Made by a program: the position numbers and the translations under genes | NCBI GenBank assembly: GCA_017399405.1 | Contig: JAFQCT010000012.1 | Location: 1-64,000, forward strand | Length of the DNA: 64,000 nucleotides | Direction of reading: 5' to 3' | Source: Clostridia bacterium | GTDB lineage: Bacteria > Bacillota > Clostridia > Oscillospirales > Acutalibacteraceae | The notes under the pieces: generated by a model | What the model saw: the letters and a program-made list of their open reading frames with translations, nothing else | Told to the model about the DNA's origin: nothing | Database searches by the model: none | In this document: in pieces, positions 44,901 to 52,511 of the stretch | How positions within the stretch are numbered: the stretch's first letter is position 1 | Layout of the letters: every line of letters begins with the position of its first letter

Positions 44901-45555
44901 GATTTTCGGTGGCGACGGTTGGGCATACGACATCGGTTTCGGTGGTGTTGACCATGTTCTTGCTGCTGGTGAAGATGTAAACATTATGGTATTTGATACT
45001 GAAGTTTACTCAAATACAGGTGGTCAGGCTTCTAAGGCTTCTAACATTGGTCAGGTTGCACAGTTCGCTGCTGCAGGTAAAGGCATTGCTAAGAAGAGCC
45101 TTGCTGAAATCGCAATGAGCTACGGTTATGTTTATGTAGCACAGATTGCTATGGGTGCTGACAACAACCAGACAATTAAGGCTATTACAGAAGCTGAAGC
45201 ATACAATGGTCCATCAATCATTATCGCTTACGCTCCTTGTGAAATGCACTCAATCAAGGGCGGTATGGTTAACTGCCAGGCTGAAATGAAGAAGGCTGTT
45301 GACTGCGGTTACTGGAATATGTTCCGTTACAACCCAGCTCTCAAGGCACAGGGCAAGAACCCATTCACAATTGATAGCAAAGAAGCTAAAGCAAGCTATA
45401 AAGAGTTCCTTATGAACGAGGCTCGTTATTCATCACTTTCTCGTGCATTCCCAGAAAGAGCAGAAGTTCTCTTCGCAAAAGCTGAAGAAACAGCAAAAGA
45501 AAGATATGAACACCTCACTCGTCTTCAGGCTCTCTATGCTCCAAAAGAAGACTAA
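41989..45555 (+). CDS. nifJ: Pyruvate:ferredoxin (flavodoxin) oxidoreductase, single-chain
   Basis: 1188 residues, the usual length of the fused homodimeric enzyme. Order: pyruvate-binding domain I (FTEVAGIYPITPSSPMADY), gamma domain, domain with two [4Fe-4S] sites (Cys701, 704, 707, 711 in CAQCNKCSYVC; Cys758, 761, 764, 768 in CMGCGVCIGVC), and the TPP domain (CAGCAETAYARL, GGDGWAYDIGFGG). It oxidises pyruvate with CoA to acetyl-CoA and CO2 and reduces ferredoxin. Likely source of reduced ferredoxin for the hydrogenase at 47353-52309. Codon use is strongly biased, which fits high expression. Own promoter and terminator. Confidence 0.98.
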   Translation: MAENKTPIVRKKLTMDGNTAAAHVSYAFTEVAGIYPITPSSPMADYVDQWSAQGRKNIFGTQVKVAEMQSEAGAAGTVHGSLAAGALTTTYTASQGLLLMIPNMYKIAGELLPSVFHVSARCVASHALNIFGDHSDVYACRQTGFAMLAETNTQEVMDLGAVAHLATIESRVPFLNFFDGFRTSHEIQKIDIWDYEDLKEMTNMDAVKAFRKHALNPERPATRGSHENGDIFFQHREACNSYYDATPAIVEKYMDKVNAKLGTNYKLFNYYGAPDAERVIVAMGSICDVAEEVIDYLTAKGEKVGLVKVRLYRPFSAKAFCEAIPETAKKIAVLDRTKEPGSIGEPLFLDVIAALNEMGRTAKVCGGRYGLGSKDTPPSSIFAVYEHLNAETPARQFTLGIHDDVTHLSLEEKPAPNTAAEGTIECKFWGLGGDGTVGANKDSIKIIGDHTDKYVQAYFQYDSKKTGGITISHLRFGDKPIKSPYYINKADFVACHNPSYVEKGFKMVQDVKPGGVFLINCQWSADELASKLNAETKRYIAQNNIQLYTVNAIDLAAQIGLGKRTNTVLQSAFFSLAKVLPVEEAIGYMKEKAQKFMKKGKEIVEMNEKAIDAGATAYVKIDVPADWANATDDATAVASKGAEKLVKMVDNIMLPVGKMDGDSIPVSTFMDHVDGQFEQGAAAYEKRGVAVMVPEWEASTCAQCNKCSYVCPHATIRPYLLTEEEAANAPECATIVDKKAGKGKGVYKYSLAVSPLDCMGCGVCIGVCPTNSLKMVSRESQDYKQEAFQYMVENVTVKDDVADNTVIGSQYKTPLLEFSGSCAGCAETAYARLITQLFGDRMYISNATGCSSIWGGPAATSPYTVNKDGHGPAWANSLFEDNAEHGYGMYLGQKAIRNRLIDDVKAIVDSCKAPANVVEAANEYLATLEDGSKNTAATEALVAALEGFDCDCDMKKDILENKEYLSKKSVWIFGGDGWAYDIGFGGVDHVLAAGEDVNIMVFDTEVYSNTGGQASKASNIGQVAQFAAAGKGIAKKSLAEIAMSYGYVYVAQIAMGADNNQTIKAITEAEAYNGPSIIIAYAPCEMHSIKGGMVNCQAEMKKAVDCGYWNMFRYNPALKAQGKNPFTIDSKEAKASYKEFLMNEARYSSLSRAFPERAEVLFAKAEETAKERYEHLTRLQALYAPKED

Positions 45556-45578
45556 TTAAAAGTTTTCATATAACAATA

Positions 45579-45618
45579 AAAGGACCTCACTCGAAAGAGT
45601 GGGGTCCTTGATTTTTTA
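45579..45618 (+). terminator. Terminator after PFOR
   Basis: Hairpin AAGGACCTCACT-CGAA-AGAGTGGGGTCCTT followed by GATTTTTTA. Confidence 0.94.
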
Positions 45619-45624
45619 TCAGTC

Positions 45625-45642
45625 AGACAAATTTGAGTTTGT
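45625..45642. repeat. Lone copy of the palindromic repeat end
   Basis: GACAAATTTGAGTTTGTC, an imperfect palindrome. It is related to the ends of the elements at 312-463 and 56504-56716, here without a second end nearby. Confidence 0.7.
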
Positions 45643-45651
45643 CGAATTCGC

Positions 45652-45681
45652 ATAAAAGGGCGAGTTAAATTCCTCGCCCTA
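45652..45681 (-). terminator. Terminator after the XRE regulator gene
   Basis: Hairpin AGGGCGAG-GAATTTAA-CTCGCCCT followed by TTTTATGCG on the minus strand. Confidence 0.82.
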
Positions 45682-45689
45682 AATGACTA

Positions 45690-46280
45690 TTATTTCTTAA
45701 TGACCTTTATATACACATAAGCTGGGATTGCAAGGAAAATAATCCATGCTATTCCCCAAAGGTGGAGCGTAACGCCCAACGCTATGTAAAGTGACACTGC
45801 AAGAAAGATTGCTGCAACGGTTGAGAAAATAATTGACAATAGTTTTCTATCTTCAAAGCACAATGACAATGCAGAGAATGTGTAACCTAACACAAGTGGG
45901 AACAAAACCCACATTAAAGCCCACCAGAATACGCCTAATATTATTCCGCCACCAACATAAACTGCGATTGCACCAAGGAATAAAAGCGGTGCTTTTTTAA
46001 GGTTTTGCTTGCCCTTAATCTGTTTTGCACTCAACTGTTTCTTTGTTGCTTGTGGCTCTGTTTTTTCTGCTTTTGGCTCATTATTACCTAAAAGCTCATC
46101 AAGAGTTACACCGTAAACTTCTGCAAGAGCGATAAGGTTATCAGTATCAGGTGAAGCCTCTGCCCTCTCCCATTTTGAGATTGACTGTCGGCTAAGTCCT
46201 AATTTTTCTGCAAGTGCTTCTTGTGATAATTTGTGTTCTTTGCGGAGTTCTACTAATCTGTCTGCTAATTTGATGTTCAT
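45690..46280 (-). CDS. XRE-family regulator with C-terminal membrane helices
   Basis: 196 residues. An N-terminal helix-turn-helix (about 6-60; LSQEALAEKLGLSRQSISKWERAE) is followed by a charged linker and about four membrane helices from residue 93 on. Such membrane-bound XRE regulators are common in Clostridia. Signal and targets unknown. AAAGG before the ATG is a fair ribosome site. It lies just downstream of the second mltG-like gene, with a repeat between. Confidence 0.88.
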   Translation of the reverse strand: MNIKLADRLVELRKEHKLSQEALAEKLGLSRQSISKWERAEASPDTDNLIALAEVYGVTLDELLGNNEPKAEKTEPQATKKQLSAKQIKGKQNLKKAPLLFLGAIAVYVGGGIILGVFWWALMWVLFPLVLGYTFSALSLCFEDRKLLSIIFSTVAAIFLAVSLYIALGVTLHLWGIAWIIFLAIPAYVYIKVIKK

Positions 46281-46304
46281 TTTAATCAGCCTTTCTTATA
46301 TTAC

Positions 46305-46357
46305 GGGCGATTCGTGAATCGCCCCTACACGCAGGCGTGGAAGCCTGCCACTACGCG
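46305..46357. repeat. Mini repeat module reaching into the mltG-like gene
   Basis: GGGCGATTCGTGAATCGCCC hairpin (46305-46324), CCTACAC, then GCAGGC-GTGGAA-GCCTGC (46331-46348) and CACTACGCG. It matches 383-436 with few changes. Its right end overlaps the last codons and supplies the stop codon (TAG) of the gene at 46351. Confidence 0.8.
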
Positions 46358-47244
46358 TTACCTGTTAAGCGGTCTTTGTTTTCAATCCAGAACTTTTGGT
46401 GTTCATCATAAGTTTTTGAATATTTTGCCTCATAAGGTGGGACAGTGCCAATAATGAAATACAAATAATCTGTATCAGCAGGGTTAATTGCTGCATTTAT
46501 GGACTCTATACCGGGACTACAAATAGGGCCTGCCATAAGTCCTTTACAACGGTAAGTATTATAATAGTATTTGAAATGGTCTATTTTTTCGGGATAAATA
46601 TATTCAATTACACCTGTGCAGTATTTTACTGTTGGGTCACATTGAAACATCATACCCGCGTGAAGTCGATTGTGAAGAACAGAAGAAATCATTGGCCTCT
46701 GTTCAGGTAATAAAGCCTCTTTTTCAATAAGAGATGCAAGTGTGAGAATTTCGTGAAGATTAAATCCACTATTCTGAACACTCATCATAAAAGTATCATT
46801 AAAAACTTGTTTTGTTCCGTTTAAGAACATTTTTATAATATCTTCAACTGTTGCGTTTTCAGGAATATCATAAGTTAAGGGGAAGAAATATCCTTCAAGA
46901 TAAAAACATACATTTTTTGCATTCTGCAAGTCGTTCAAGAATGGATATGCAGATAAATCAAGCCAATTTTTATAATTTTGGCAAGCGTCTATAAACTCTT
47001 TTGATGTGCAAAGGCCTTTTTCCTCTAAAAGCCAAGAAATACGGACAAGTGTATAGCCCTCAGGAATTGTAACTTTTACAGTTGGCACCTGAGTAGTTGT
47101 TTCAGTTGTGATTTCAGTAGTACTTTCGGTAGTGCTTTCTGTAGTGGATTCTGTTGTACTTTCAATATTTTCTTCTGTATTACAAGATGCAAAACTAATT
47201 ACCAATGCAAAAACAAGTAACAACGAAACAAATCTTTTAACCAT
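46351..47244 (-). CDS. MltG-like (YceG) transglycosylase lipoprotein
   Basis: 297 residues. A signal peptide ends at Cys21 in SFASC, so it is a lipoprotein. Residues 25-52 are a Thr/Glu/Ser linker of four STTE-type repeats and a degenerate tail. The YceG domain follows, with the catalytic Glu in LASLIEKEALL, and MISSVLHNRL and MFQCDPTVKYC behind it, matching the canonical DPT motif better than the main MltG at 33830. No cytoplasmic domain. Its final residues (LTGNA) and stop are in a repeat element, so the C-terminus may be altered. Confidence 0.87.
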   Translation of the reverse strand: MVKRFVSLLLVFALVISFASCNTEENIESTTESTTESTTESTTEITTETTTQVPTVKVTIPEGYTLVRISWLLEEKGLCTSKEFIDACQNYKNWLDLSAYPFLNDLQNAKNVCFYLEGYFFPLTYDIPENATVEDIIKMFLNGTKQVFNDTFMMSVQNSGFNLHEILTLASLIEKEALLPEQRPMISSVLHNRLHAGMMFQCDPTVKYCTGVIEYIYPEKIDHFKYYYNTYRCKGLMAGPICSPGIESINAAINPADTDYLYFIIGTVPPYEAKYSKTYDEHQKFWIENKDRLTGNA

Positions 47245-47297
47245 AACTATCCTTTCTTTTTTACAATATTATATGAAAATTACTTAATTTTACAAAA

Positions 47298-47331
47298 ACG
47301 GGAAGTACAATTTTTAAGTTGTACTCCCCGT
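47298..47331 (-). terminator. Terminator after the hydrogenase operon
   Basis: Hairpin ACGGGGAGTACAA and TTGTACTTCCCGT, followed by TTTTTGT on the minus strand. Confidence 0.9.
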
Positions 47332-47352
47332 CATTTTTAGTTATTCAAGAAA

Positions 47353-49086
47353 TCAATATTTCTTTCTTGCCACATAAGATGTGTGGAGAATTTCGTGTGC
47401 CTTATGGCTACCTGGTTTACCAAGATATTCTGTATAAAGAGTCTTGATAGCTTCGTTTTCGTGAGATTTTCTTACAGCATTGTTTCTGTCAGCTGTGTAA
47501 AGAGCTTCTGCACGACGAGCTTTAAGGTCAACGAAGTTGCGAACAACAGCGTGCTGAATTGGCTGACCGCCACCGTTAATACAACCGCCTGGGCAACCCA
47601 TAATCTCGATGAAGAGATATTCGCTTGTGCCGTCCTTAACTTTGTCCATAAGAACTTTAGCGTTCTTTGTACCTGATGCTACTGCAACCTTAATCTTCTT
47701 GCCTGCAACATCATATTCAGCTTCCTTAACACCTTCCATACCACGAACTTCTGTGAAGTCAACGTTTTCAAGTGTTTCGCCTGTAAGTTTTTCAACTGCT
47801 GTACGAAGAGCTGCTTCCATAACACCACCAGTTGCACCGAAGATTGTTGATGCACCTGTGCTTTCGCCGAATGGATTGTCAAACTGTTCATCAGGAAGAT
47901 GACGGAAATAGATACCTGCACTCTCAATCATTCTTGCGAGTTCTCTTGTAGTAAGAGCGATATCTACATCAGGATAACCTGAAGCTGCCTGGTCGTCACG
48001 CTTTGTTTCAAACTTTTTAGCTGTACAAGGCATAATACCAACAACTACCATATTCTTAGGGTCAATTCCCATCTTTTCAGCGTAGTATGTCTTCATAACT
48101 GCACCAAACATCTGCTGTGGTGATTTACAGCTTGAAAGATGAGGAATCTGTTCTGGATAGTAGTGTTCACAGTACTTAATCCAACCTGGTGAGCAAGATG
48201 TAATCATTGGAAGTGTGCCACCATTCTGAACTCTTTCGATAAGTTCGTTAGCTTCTTCCATAATTGTAAGGTCAGCTGCGAAGTCTGTATCAAATACTTT
48301 ATCGAAACCAAGACGACGAAGTGCTGCAACCATTTTGCCTTCAACATTTGTACCGATGTGCATACCGAATGCTTCACCAAGTGTTGCACGGATTGAAGGA
48401 GCTGTCTGAACAATAACGAACTTTTCAGGGTCGTTGATTGCTTCAAGAACTTTATCTGTATCGTCTTTTTCTACGATAGCACCTGTTGGGCAGTTTACGA
48501 TACACTGACCGCAAGAGATACAAGAAACATCTGCAAGGTCCTTATCAAATGCAGAACTTACATGAGTATCAAAACCACGAGCGTTAGCACCGATAACTGA
48601 AATACCCTGCTGGTCACAAGCTGCGATACAACGACGGCAAAGGATACACTTATTGTTATCTCTTACCATATGTGCTGCTGAATCGTCAAAGTTGTAACGA
48701 ATCATTTCACCATCATAACGGTCTTCAATATCTACACCGAATTCCTTGCAAAGCTGCTGAAGCTCGCAAGTTCCGCTGCGTACACAAGAAAGACATTTTC
48801 TGTCATGGTTTGAAAGGATAAGTTCAAGAGTTAATTTTCTTGAATGTCTAACCTTTTCTGTATTTGTGAAGATTTCCATTCCCTCATTTACAGGGAAAAC
48901 GCAAGCAGCAACAAGGCTTCTTGCACCCTTAACTTCTACCATACACATACGGCAAGCACCAATTTCATTGATGTCCTTAAGGTAGCAAAGTGTAGGGATT
49001 TCAATACCTGCATAACGAGCAGCTTCAAGGATTGTGCTACCCTTAGGTACTGTATAAGGTTTATTGTTAATTTTAATATTTACCAT
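47353..49086 (-). CDS. hydA: [FeFe] hydrogenase, catalytic subunit (HydA type)
   Basis: 577 residues. In order: [2Fe-2S] domain (Cys34, 45, 48, 62); His-ligated [4Fe-4S] (His94, Cys98, 101, 107); two ferredoxin clusters (Cys147, 150, 153, 157 and 189, 192, 195, 199); and the H-cluster domain with Cys298 in TSCSPGW, Cys353 in MPCTAKK, and Cys498/502 in EIMGCPGGC. C-terminal HTSYVARKKY is the small-subunit tail. It reduces protons to H2. Together with HydB/HydC-like neighbours it is probably the electron-bifurcating (or confurcating) type, using NADH plus reduced ferredoxin. Maturation genes hydEFG are not in the window. Confidence 0.97.
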   Translation of the reverse strand: MVNIKINNKPYTVPKGSTILEAARYAGIEIPTLCYLKDINEIGACRMCMVEVKGARSLVAACVFPVNEGMEIFTNTEKVRHSRKLTLELILSNHDRKCLSCVRSGTCELQQLCKEFGVDIEDRYDGEMIRYNFDDSAAHMVRDNNKCILCRRCIAACDQQGISVIGANARGFDTHVSSAFDKDLADVSCISCGQCIVNCPTGAIVEKDDTDKVLEAINDPEKFVIVQTAPSIRATLGEAFGMHIGTNVEGKMVAALRRLGFDKVFDTDFAADLTIMEEANELIERVQNGGTLPMITSCSPGWIKYCEHYYPEQIPHLSSCKSPQQMFGAVMKTYYAEKMGIDPKNMVVVGIMPCTAKKFETKRDDQAASGYPDVDIALTTRELARMIESAGIYFRHLPDEQFDNPFGESTGASTIFGATGGVMEAALRTAVEKLTGETLENVDFTEVRGMEGVKEAEYDVAGKKIKVAVASGTKNAKVLMDKVKDGTSEYLFIEIMGCPGGCINGGGQPIQHAVVRNFVDLKARRAEALYTADRNNAVRKSHENEAIKTLYTEYLGKPGSHKAHEILHTSYVARKKY

Positions 49087-49101
49087 TATTTTGCACTCTC
49101 C

Positions 49102-50889
49102 TTACTTCTTAATAATTGCACCGAATTTACATGAATCCATACAAACTCCGCACTTGATACATTTATTGCTGTCAATAACATGTGGATTCTTAACTGTACC
49201 GCTGATTGCACCAACTGGGCACTTTCTTGAGCAGAGTGTACAACCTTTACATGCGTCAGCAACGATTTCATATTTAACAAGTTTCTTACAAACGCCTGCT
49301 GGACAAGTCTTATCAACAACATGAGCAATATACTCATCGCGGAAGAATTTAAGAGTTGCAAGAACAGGGTTTGGAGCTGTCTGACCAAGACCGCAAAGTG
49401 AATTTTCTTTGATGTAGTAGCAAAGTTCTTCAAGTTCGTCAAGGTCTTTAAGAGTTGCTTTACCGTCAGTAATCTTTTCAAGCATTTCACGAAGTCTCTT
49501 TGTACCGATACGACAAGGAGTACATTTACCGCAAGATTCATCAACTGTGAAGTCAAGGAAGAACTTAGCAATGTCAACCATACAGTTGTCTTCGTCCATT
49601 ACGATAAGACCACCTGAACCCATCATACAGCCGATTGCTGTAAGGTTATCGTAGTCGATTGGTGTATCCATAAGAGATGCAGGAATACAACCACCTGAAG
49701 GACCACCTGTCTGAGCAGCCTTGAATTTTTTACCGTTTGGAATACCGCCACCGATTTCTTCGATAACTTCACGGAGTGTTGTACCCATAGGAACTTCAAC
49801 AAGACCTGTGTTGTTAATCTTACCACCGAGAGCGAAAACTTTTGTACCCTTTGATTTTTCTGTACCCATTGATGCGAACCAATCAGCACCCTTGAGAATA
49901 ATCTGAGGAACATTAGCAAATGTTTCAACATTGTTTTCAACTGTAGGTTTGCCGAAAAGACCTTTAACTGCTGGGAATGGTGGACGAGGTCTTGGCTCAC
50001 CACGGTTACCTTCGATTGAAGTCATAAGAGCTGTTTCTTCACCGCAAACGAATGCACCGGCACCGAGACGGATATGAAGGTCAAAGTCGAAACCTGAATT
50101 GAAAATATTTTTACCTAAAAGACCATATTCTTTAGCCTGGTCAATAGCAATCTGAAGACGATTAACTGCGATTGGGTATTCTGCACGAACATAAACATAA
50201 CCCTCAGTAGCACCTACTGCATAACCACAAATAGCCATAGCTTCAATAATACAATGTGGGTCACCTTCAAGAACTGAACGGTCCATGAAAGCACCTGGGT
50301 CACCTTCGTCAGCGTTACAAACAACATATTTCTGGTCTGCAGCATTAGCAGCACAGAAACTCCACTTAAGACCTGTTGGGAATCCGCCGCCGCCACGACC
50401 ACGAAGACCTGATTCTTTAATTACATTGATAACATCTTCAGGTTTATATTCTGTCAAGCACTTAGCAAGAGCCTGATAACCGTCATAAGCTATGTACTCA
50501 TCGATATTTTCTGGGTCAATAACACCGCAGTTACGAAGAGCAACACGCTCCTGCTTAGCATAGAATTTTGTGTCGTTAAGAGATTTAATCTCATCTGTTG
50601 TTACAGTCTCATCATAGAGAAGTCTTGTAACAATTCTACCCTTAAGAAGATGTTCTTCAACGATTTCAGGAATATCTTCAACCTTAACCTGTGAATAGAA
50701 ACTTCCTTCAGGATAAACAATCATAATTGGGCCGAGAGCACAAAGACCAAAACAACCTGTTCTGATAACTTTGATTTCTTCGCTTAATCCTTTTTCAGCA
50801 ATCTGAGTTTCTAAAGCCTCAATAATTGCTGCACTGTTTGAAGAGGTACAGCCGGTACCGCCGCAAACAAGTACATGTGAACGATACAT
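49102..50889 (-). CDS. hydB: HydB/NuoF-like hydrogenase subunit (FMN, NAD(H), iron-sulfur)
   Basis: 595 residues. N-terminal thioredoxin-like [2Fe-2S] domain (Cys9, 14, 46, 50); NuoF core with FMN/NAD loop RGRGGGGFPTGLKW and NADEGDPGAF; SLBB domain; NuoF [4Fe-4S] cysteines in ESCGKCTPCRIG; and a C-terminal pair of ferredoxin clusters (CKGCTLCSRKC, CIKCGVCMDSC). This is the layout of HydB in bifurcating hydrogenases. It oxidises or reduces NAD(H) and links to HydA. AAGGAGG precedes the ATG. Same operon. Confidence 0.97.
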   Translation of the reverse strand: MYRSHVLVCGGTGCTSSNSAAIIEALETQIAEKGLSEEIKVIRTGCFGLCALGPIMIVYPEGSFYSQVKVEDIPEIVEEHLLKGRIVTRLLYDETVTTDEIKSLNDTKFYAKQERVALRNCGVIDPENIDEYIAYDGYQALAKCLTEYKPEDVINVIKESGLRGRGGGGFPTGLKWSFCAANAADQKYVVCNADEGDPGAFMDRSVLEGDPHCIIEAMAICGYAVGATEGYVYVRAEYPIAVNRLQIAIDQAKEYGLLGKNIFNSGFDFDLHIRLGAGAFVCGEETALMTSIEGNRGEPRPRPPFPAVKGLFGKPTVENNVETFANVPQIILKGADWFASMGTEKSKGTKVFALGGKINNTGLVEVPMGTTLREVIEEIGGGIPNGKKFKAAQTGGPSGGCIPASLMDTPIDYDNLTAIGCMMGSGGLIVMDEDNCMVDIAKFFLDFTVDESCGKCTPCRIGTKRLREMLEKITDGKATLKDLDELEELCYYIKENSLCGLGQTAPNPVLATLKFFRDEYIAHVVDKTCPAGVCKKLVKYEIVADACKGCTLCSRKCPVGAISGTVKNPHVIDSNKCIKCGVCMDSCKFGAIIKK

Positions 50890-50901
50890 TATGTTTCCTC
50901 C

Positions 50902-51273
50902 TTATTTGATAGCACTAACTGTGTATTCAGCAACAGGGTTACCGTTAACGATATGGTCATTAACAACCTTTGCTACTTTATCAGCAGTCATTTTTACATA
51001 AGTTACTTTTTCTTTACCTGGCTGAATTACTTCAACGATAGGCTCGTACTGGCACATACCGATACAACCTGTCTGTGAAACTGTAACGCCTTTAAGGTTT
51101 CTTTTTGCAACTTCATCAACGAATGCATTAAGAACAGGACGAGCACCTGCTGCAATACCGCAAGTAGCCATACCAACAACGATACGAATTGCATCGTCAC
51201 CTGTATCTTCACGAACTGTCATTCTCTGCTTTGTTGCTTCTTTAATAGCCATAAGTTCTGCAAGAGTTTTCAT
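50902..51273 (-). CDS. Small thioredoxin-like ferredoxin domain protein of the hydrogenase operon
   Basis: 123 residues, starts MKTLAELMAIKEATKQRMTV, with a thioredoxin-like [2Fe-2S] fold. Only three cysteines are visible in the expected region (Cys38, Cys70, Cys74 in TCGIAAGA and GCIGMCQYEP) instead of the usual four ligands, and IVVGMATCGI is typical of its family. It may bind a cluster with another ligand, or none. It sits between the ATPase and hydB and is probably an accessory electron carrier or subunit. GGAGG precedes the ATG. Confidence 0.86.
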   Translation of the reverse strand: MKTLAELMAIKEATKQRMTVREDTGDDAIRIVVGMATCGIAAGARPVLNAFVDEVAKRNLKGVTVSQTGCIGMCQYEPIVEVIQPGKEKVTYVKMTADKVAKVVNDHIVNGNPVAEYTVSAIK

Positions 51274-51812
51274 TTATAGAGCACCTCCGTGTTTTCTGTA
51301 ATAAAATCTTTAAGCCACTGTGAAACTTCATAAGTATCAAGTGGAACATCGCCCAATATCGCTTTGATTTCGCGGGTATCACAAACGAATTCTTTTTCGT
51401 TGACAATGTGTTTATAAACAAAGTCACGGTCAGTATTCATTGTTATAAGCATCTGTATTGTTGACGACACATCACCAAGTGGTGTGAAATCAACACTATC
51501 AGTTTTGAAATAAGCACGAACTTCAGTACCAACACCGAGTTCAGATTTTATTTCAAGACTGCCCCCTGTTTGTTCTGCTGCCATCTTAAAAAGCGGAATA
51601 CCCATACCAACTTTTCTTGTTGTTCTTGTTGTAAAGAATGGGTCGATTACACTTTTTACTTGTTCTTCACTCATACCCTTACCATTGTCATAAATGCCAA
51701 TGAGCAGTGTGTAGTCAGTTGTGTTTTCGCTGACTTCAATAGTAATAAGTGAAGCACCGGCAGATATTGAATTTTGGGCAATATCTAAAATGTTAAGAGA
51801 TAATTCTCTCAT
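51270..51812 (-). CDS. Histidine-kinase-type ATPase domain protein in the hydrogenase operon
   Basis: 180 residues. A single GHKL ATPase domain: N-box with Asn14 in DIAQNS, G1 box DNGKGM at 42-47, F/G2 region DPFFTTRTTRKVGMGI and a later GG-rich loop. No sensor or histidine phosphoacceptor domain is present, so it is not a normal two-component kinase. A C-terminal part of about 60 residues is specific. It overlaps its neighbours on both sides, which ties it to hydrogenase expression or assembly. Function unknown. Confidence 0.88.
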   Translation of the reverse strand: MRELSLNILDIAQNSISAGASLITIEVSENTTDYTLLIGIYDNGKGMSEEQVKSVIDPFFTTRTTRKVGMGIPLFKMAAEQTGGSLEIKSELGVGTEVRAYFKTDSVDFTPLGDVSSTIQMLITMNTDRDFVYKHIVNEKEFVCDTREIKAILGDVPLDTYEVSQWLKDFITENTEVLYK

Positions 51813-52309
51813 TATGCCATGTATTTTTCAAGGATACCAGGGATATCATCGCCAACAAGTTTACCGTAAACTTCGTCGTTTACTGTAAGAACAGGAGCGA
51901 GACCGCAAGCACCGATACAACGACAAGCTTCAAGTGAGAACTTACCGTCAGGTGTGCATTCGTCAGGACCGATACCAAGTTGTTCTGTAATCTTGTCAAC
52001 AAGGTCCTGAGCACCCTTAACATAACAAGCTGTACCAAGACAAACTGAAATGTTGTACTGACCCTTTGGAGAAAGTGAGAACTGTGCATAGAAAGTTGAT
52101 ACTCCGTAAACCTTTTCAAGTGGAACATCCATACCCTCAGCAATCATAACCTGAACTTCATAAGGAAGGTAACCGTAGATACCCTGTGCTTCCTGCATTA
52201 CATGCATAAGCATACTCTTGTCATCCTTATTCTTTTCAATGACAGCCTTGAGCTGTTCCTCTTGCTCTGGTGTTCCTGAAAACGGAATGGAACTTAATTT
52301 TTTGAGCAT
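51812..52309 (-). CDS. hydC: HydC/NuoE-like hydrogenase subunit
   Basis: 165 residues, full-length NuoE family: N-terminal helical domain (LKAVIEKNKDDKSMLMHV), then the thioredoxin-like [2Fe-2S] domain with Cys90, 95, 131 and 135 (VCLGTACYV, CRCIGAC). It passes electrons to or from the NuoF-like HydB. First gene of the hydrogenase operon, GGAGGAAATT before the ATG. Its promoter carries a Rex-like operator. Confidence 0.96.
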   Translation of the reverse strand: MLKKLSSIPFSGTPEQEEQLKAVIEKNKDDKSMLMHVMQEAQGIYGYLPYEVQVMIAEGMDVPLEKVYGVSTFYAQFSLSPKGQYNISVCLGTACYVKGAQDLVDKITEQLGIGPDECTPDGKFSLEACRCIGACGLAPVLTVNDEVYGKLVGDDIPGILEKYMA

Positions 52310-52396
52310 TTTGGAATTTCCTCCTTTTTTGATTATGGCGGGTAAAACCCACCCTCATTTAATAATTTCAATACCACGATTTTTACATAGCAGTAT

Positions 52397-52414
52397 ATGT
52401 TAAAATTATAACAA
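52397..52414. promoter_or_regulatory. Rex-like operator over the hydrogenase -10 box
   Basis: Minus strand TTGTTATAATTTTAACAT matches the clostridial Rex consensus TTGTTAANNNNTTAACAA at 12 of its 14 fixed positions. It overlaps the -10 (52405-52410). Rex binds when NAD+ is high and lets go when NADH is high, which would switch on H2 production as a redox sink. Confidence 0.62.
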
Positions 52415-52433
52415 AGAACTAATGAAAAGTCGA
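52405..52433 (-). promoter_or_regulatory. Promoter of the hydrogenase operon
   Basis: Minus-strand TCGACT (52428-52433), 17 nt, TATAAT (52405-52410). One base off a TTGACT -35. Leader about 90 nt. Confidence 0.7.
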
Positions 52434-52511
52434 GAGTTTTTTTGAATTTTTTATACTATTATAAGTAATATTGGCGATTAGCACATAAAATGTGGATTTC
52501 TTTTGTATTTA

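Noticed and set aside
44100-45300. Separate ferredoxin or TPP-domain gene inside the PFOR region
   Set aside because: The reading frame is continuous over 1188 codons with all domains in the normal order of the fused enzyme.
47090-47165. Direct-repeat array (CRISPR-like)
   Set aside because: The repeats are in-frame STTE-type codons of the MltG-like lipoprotein, with no spacers. No CRISPR array was seen anywhere in the window.
47353-52309. NADH dehydrogenase (complex I) operon
   Set aside because: NuoE/NuoF-like genes occur, but the third subunit has the H-cluster motifs TSCSPGW, MPCTAKK and GCPGGC, and no membrane Nuo subunits are present.
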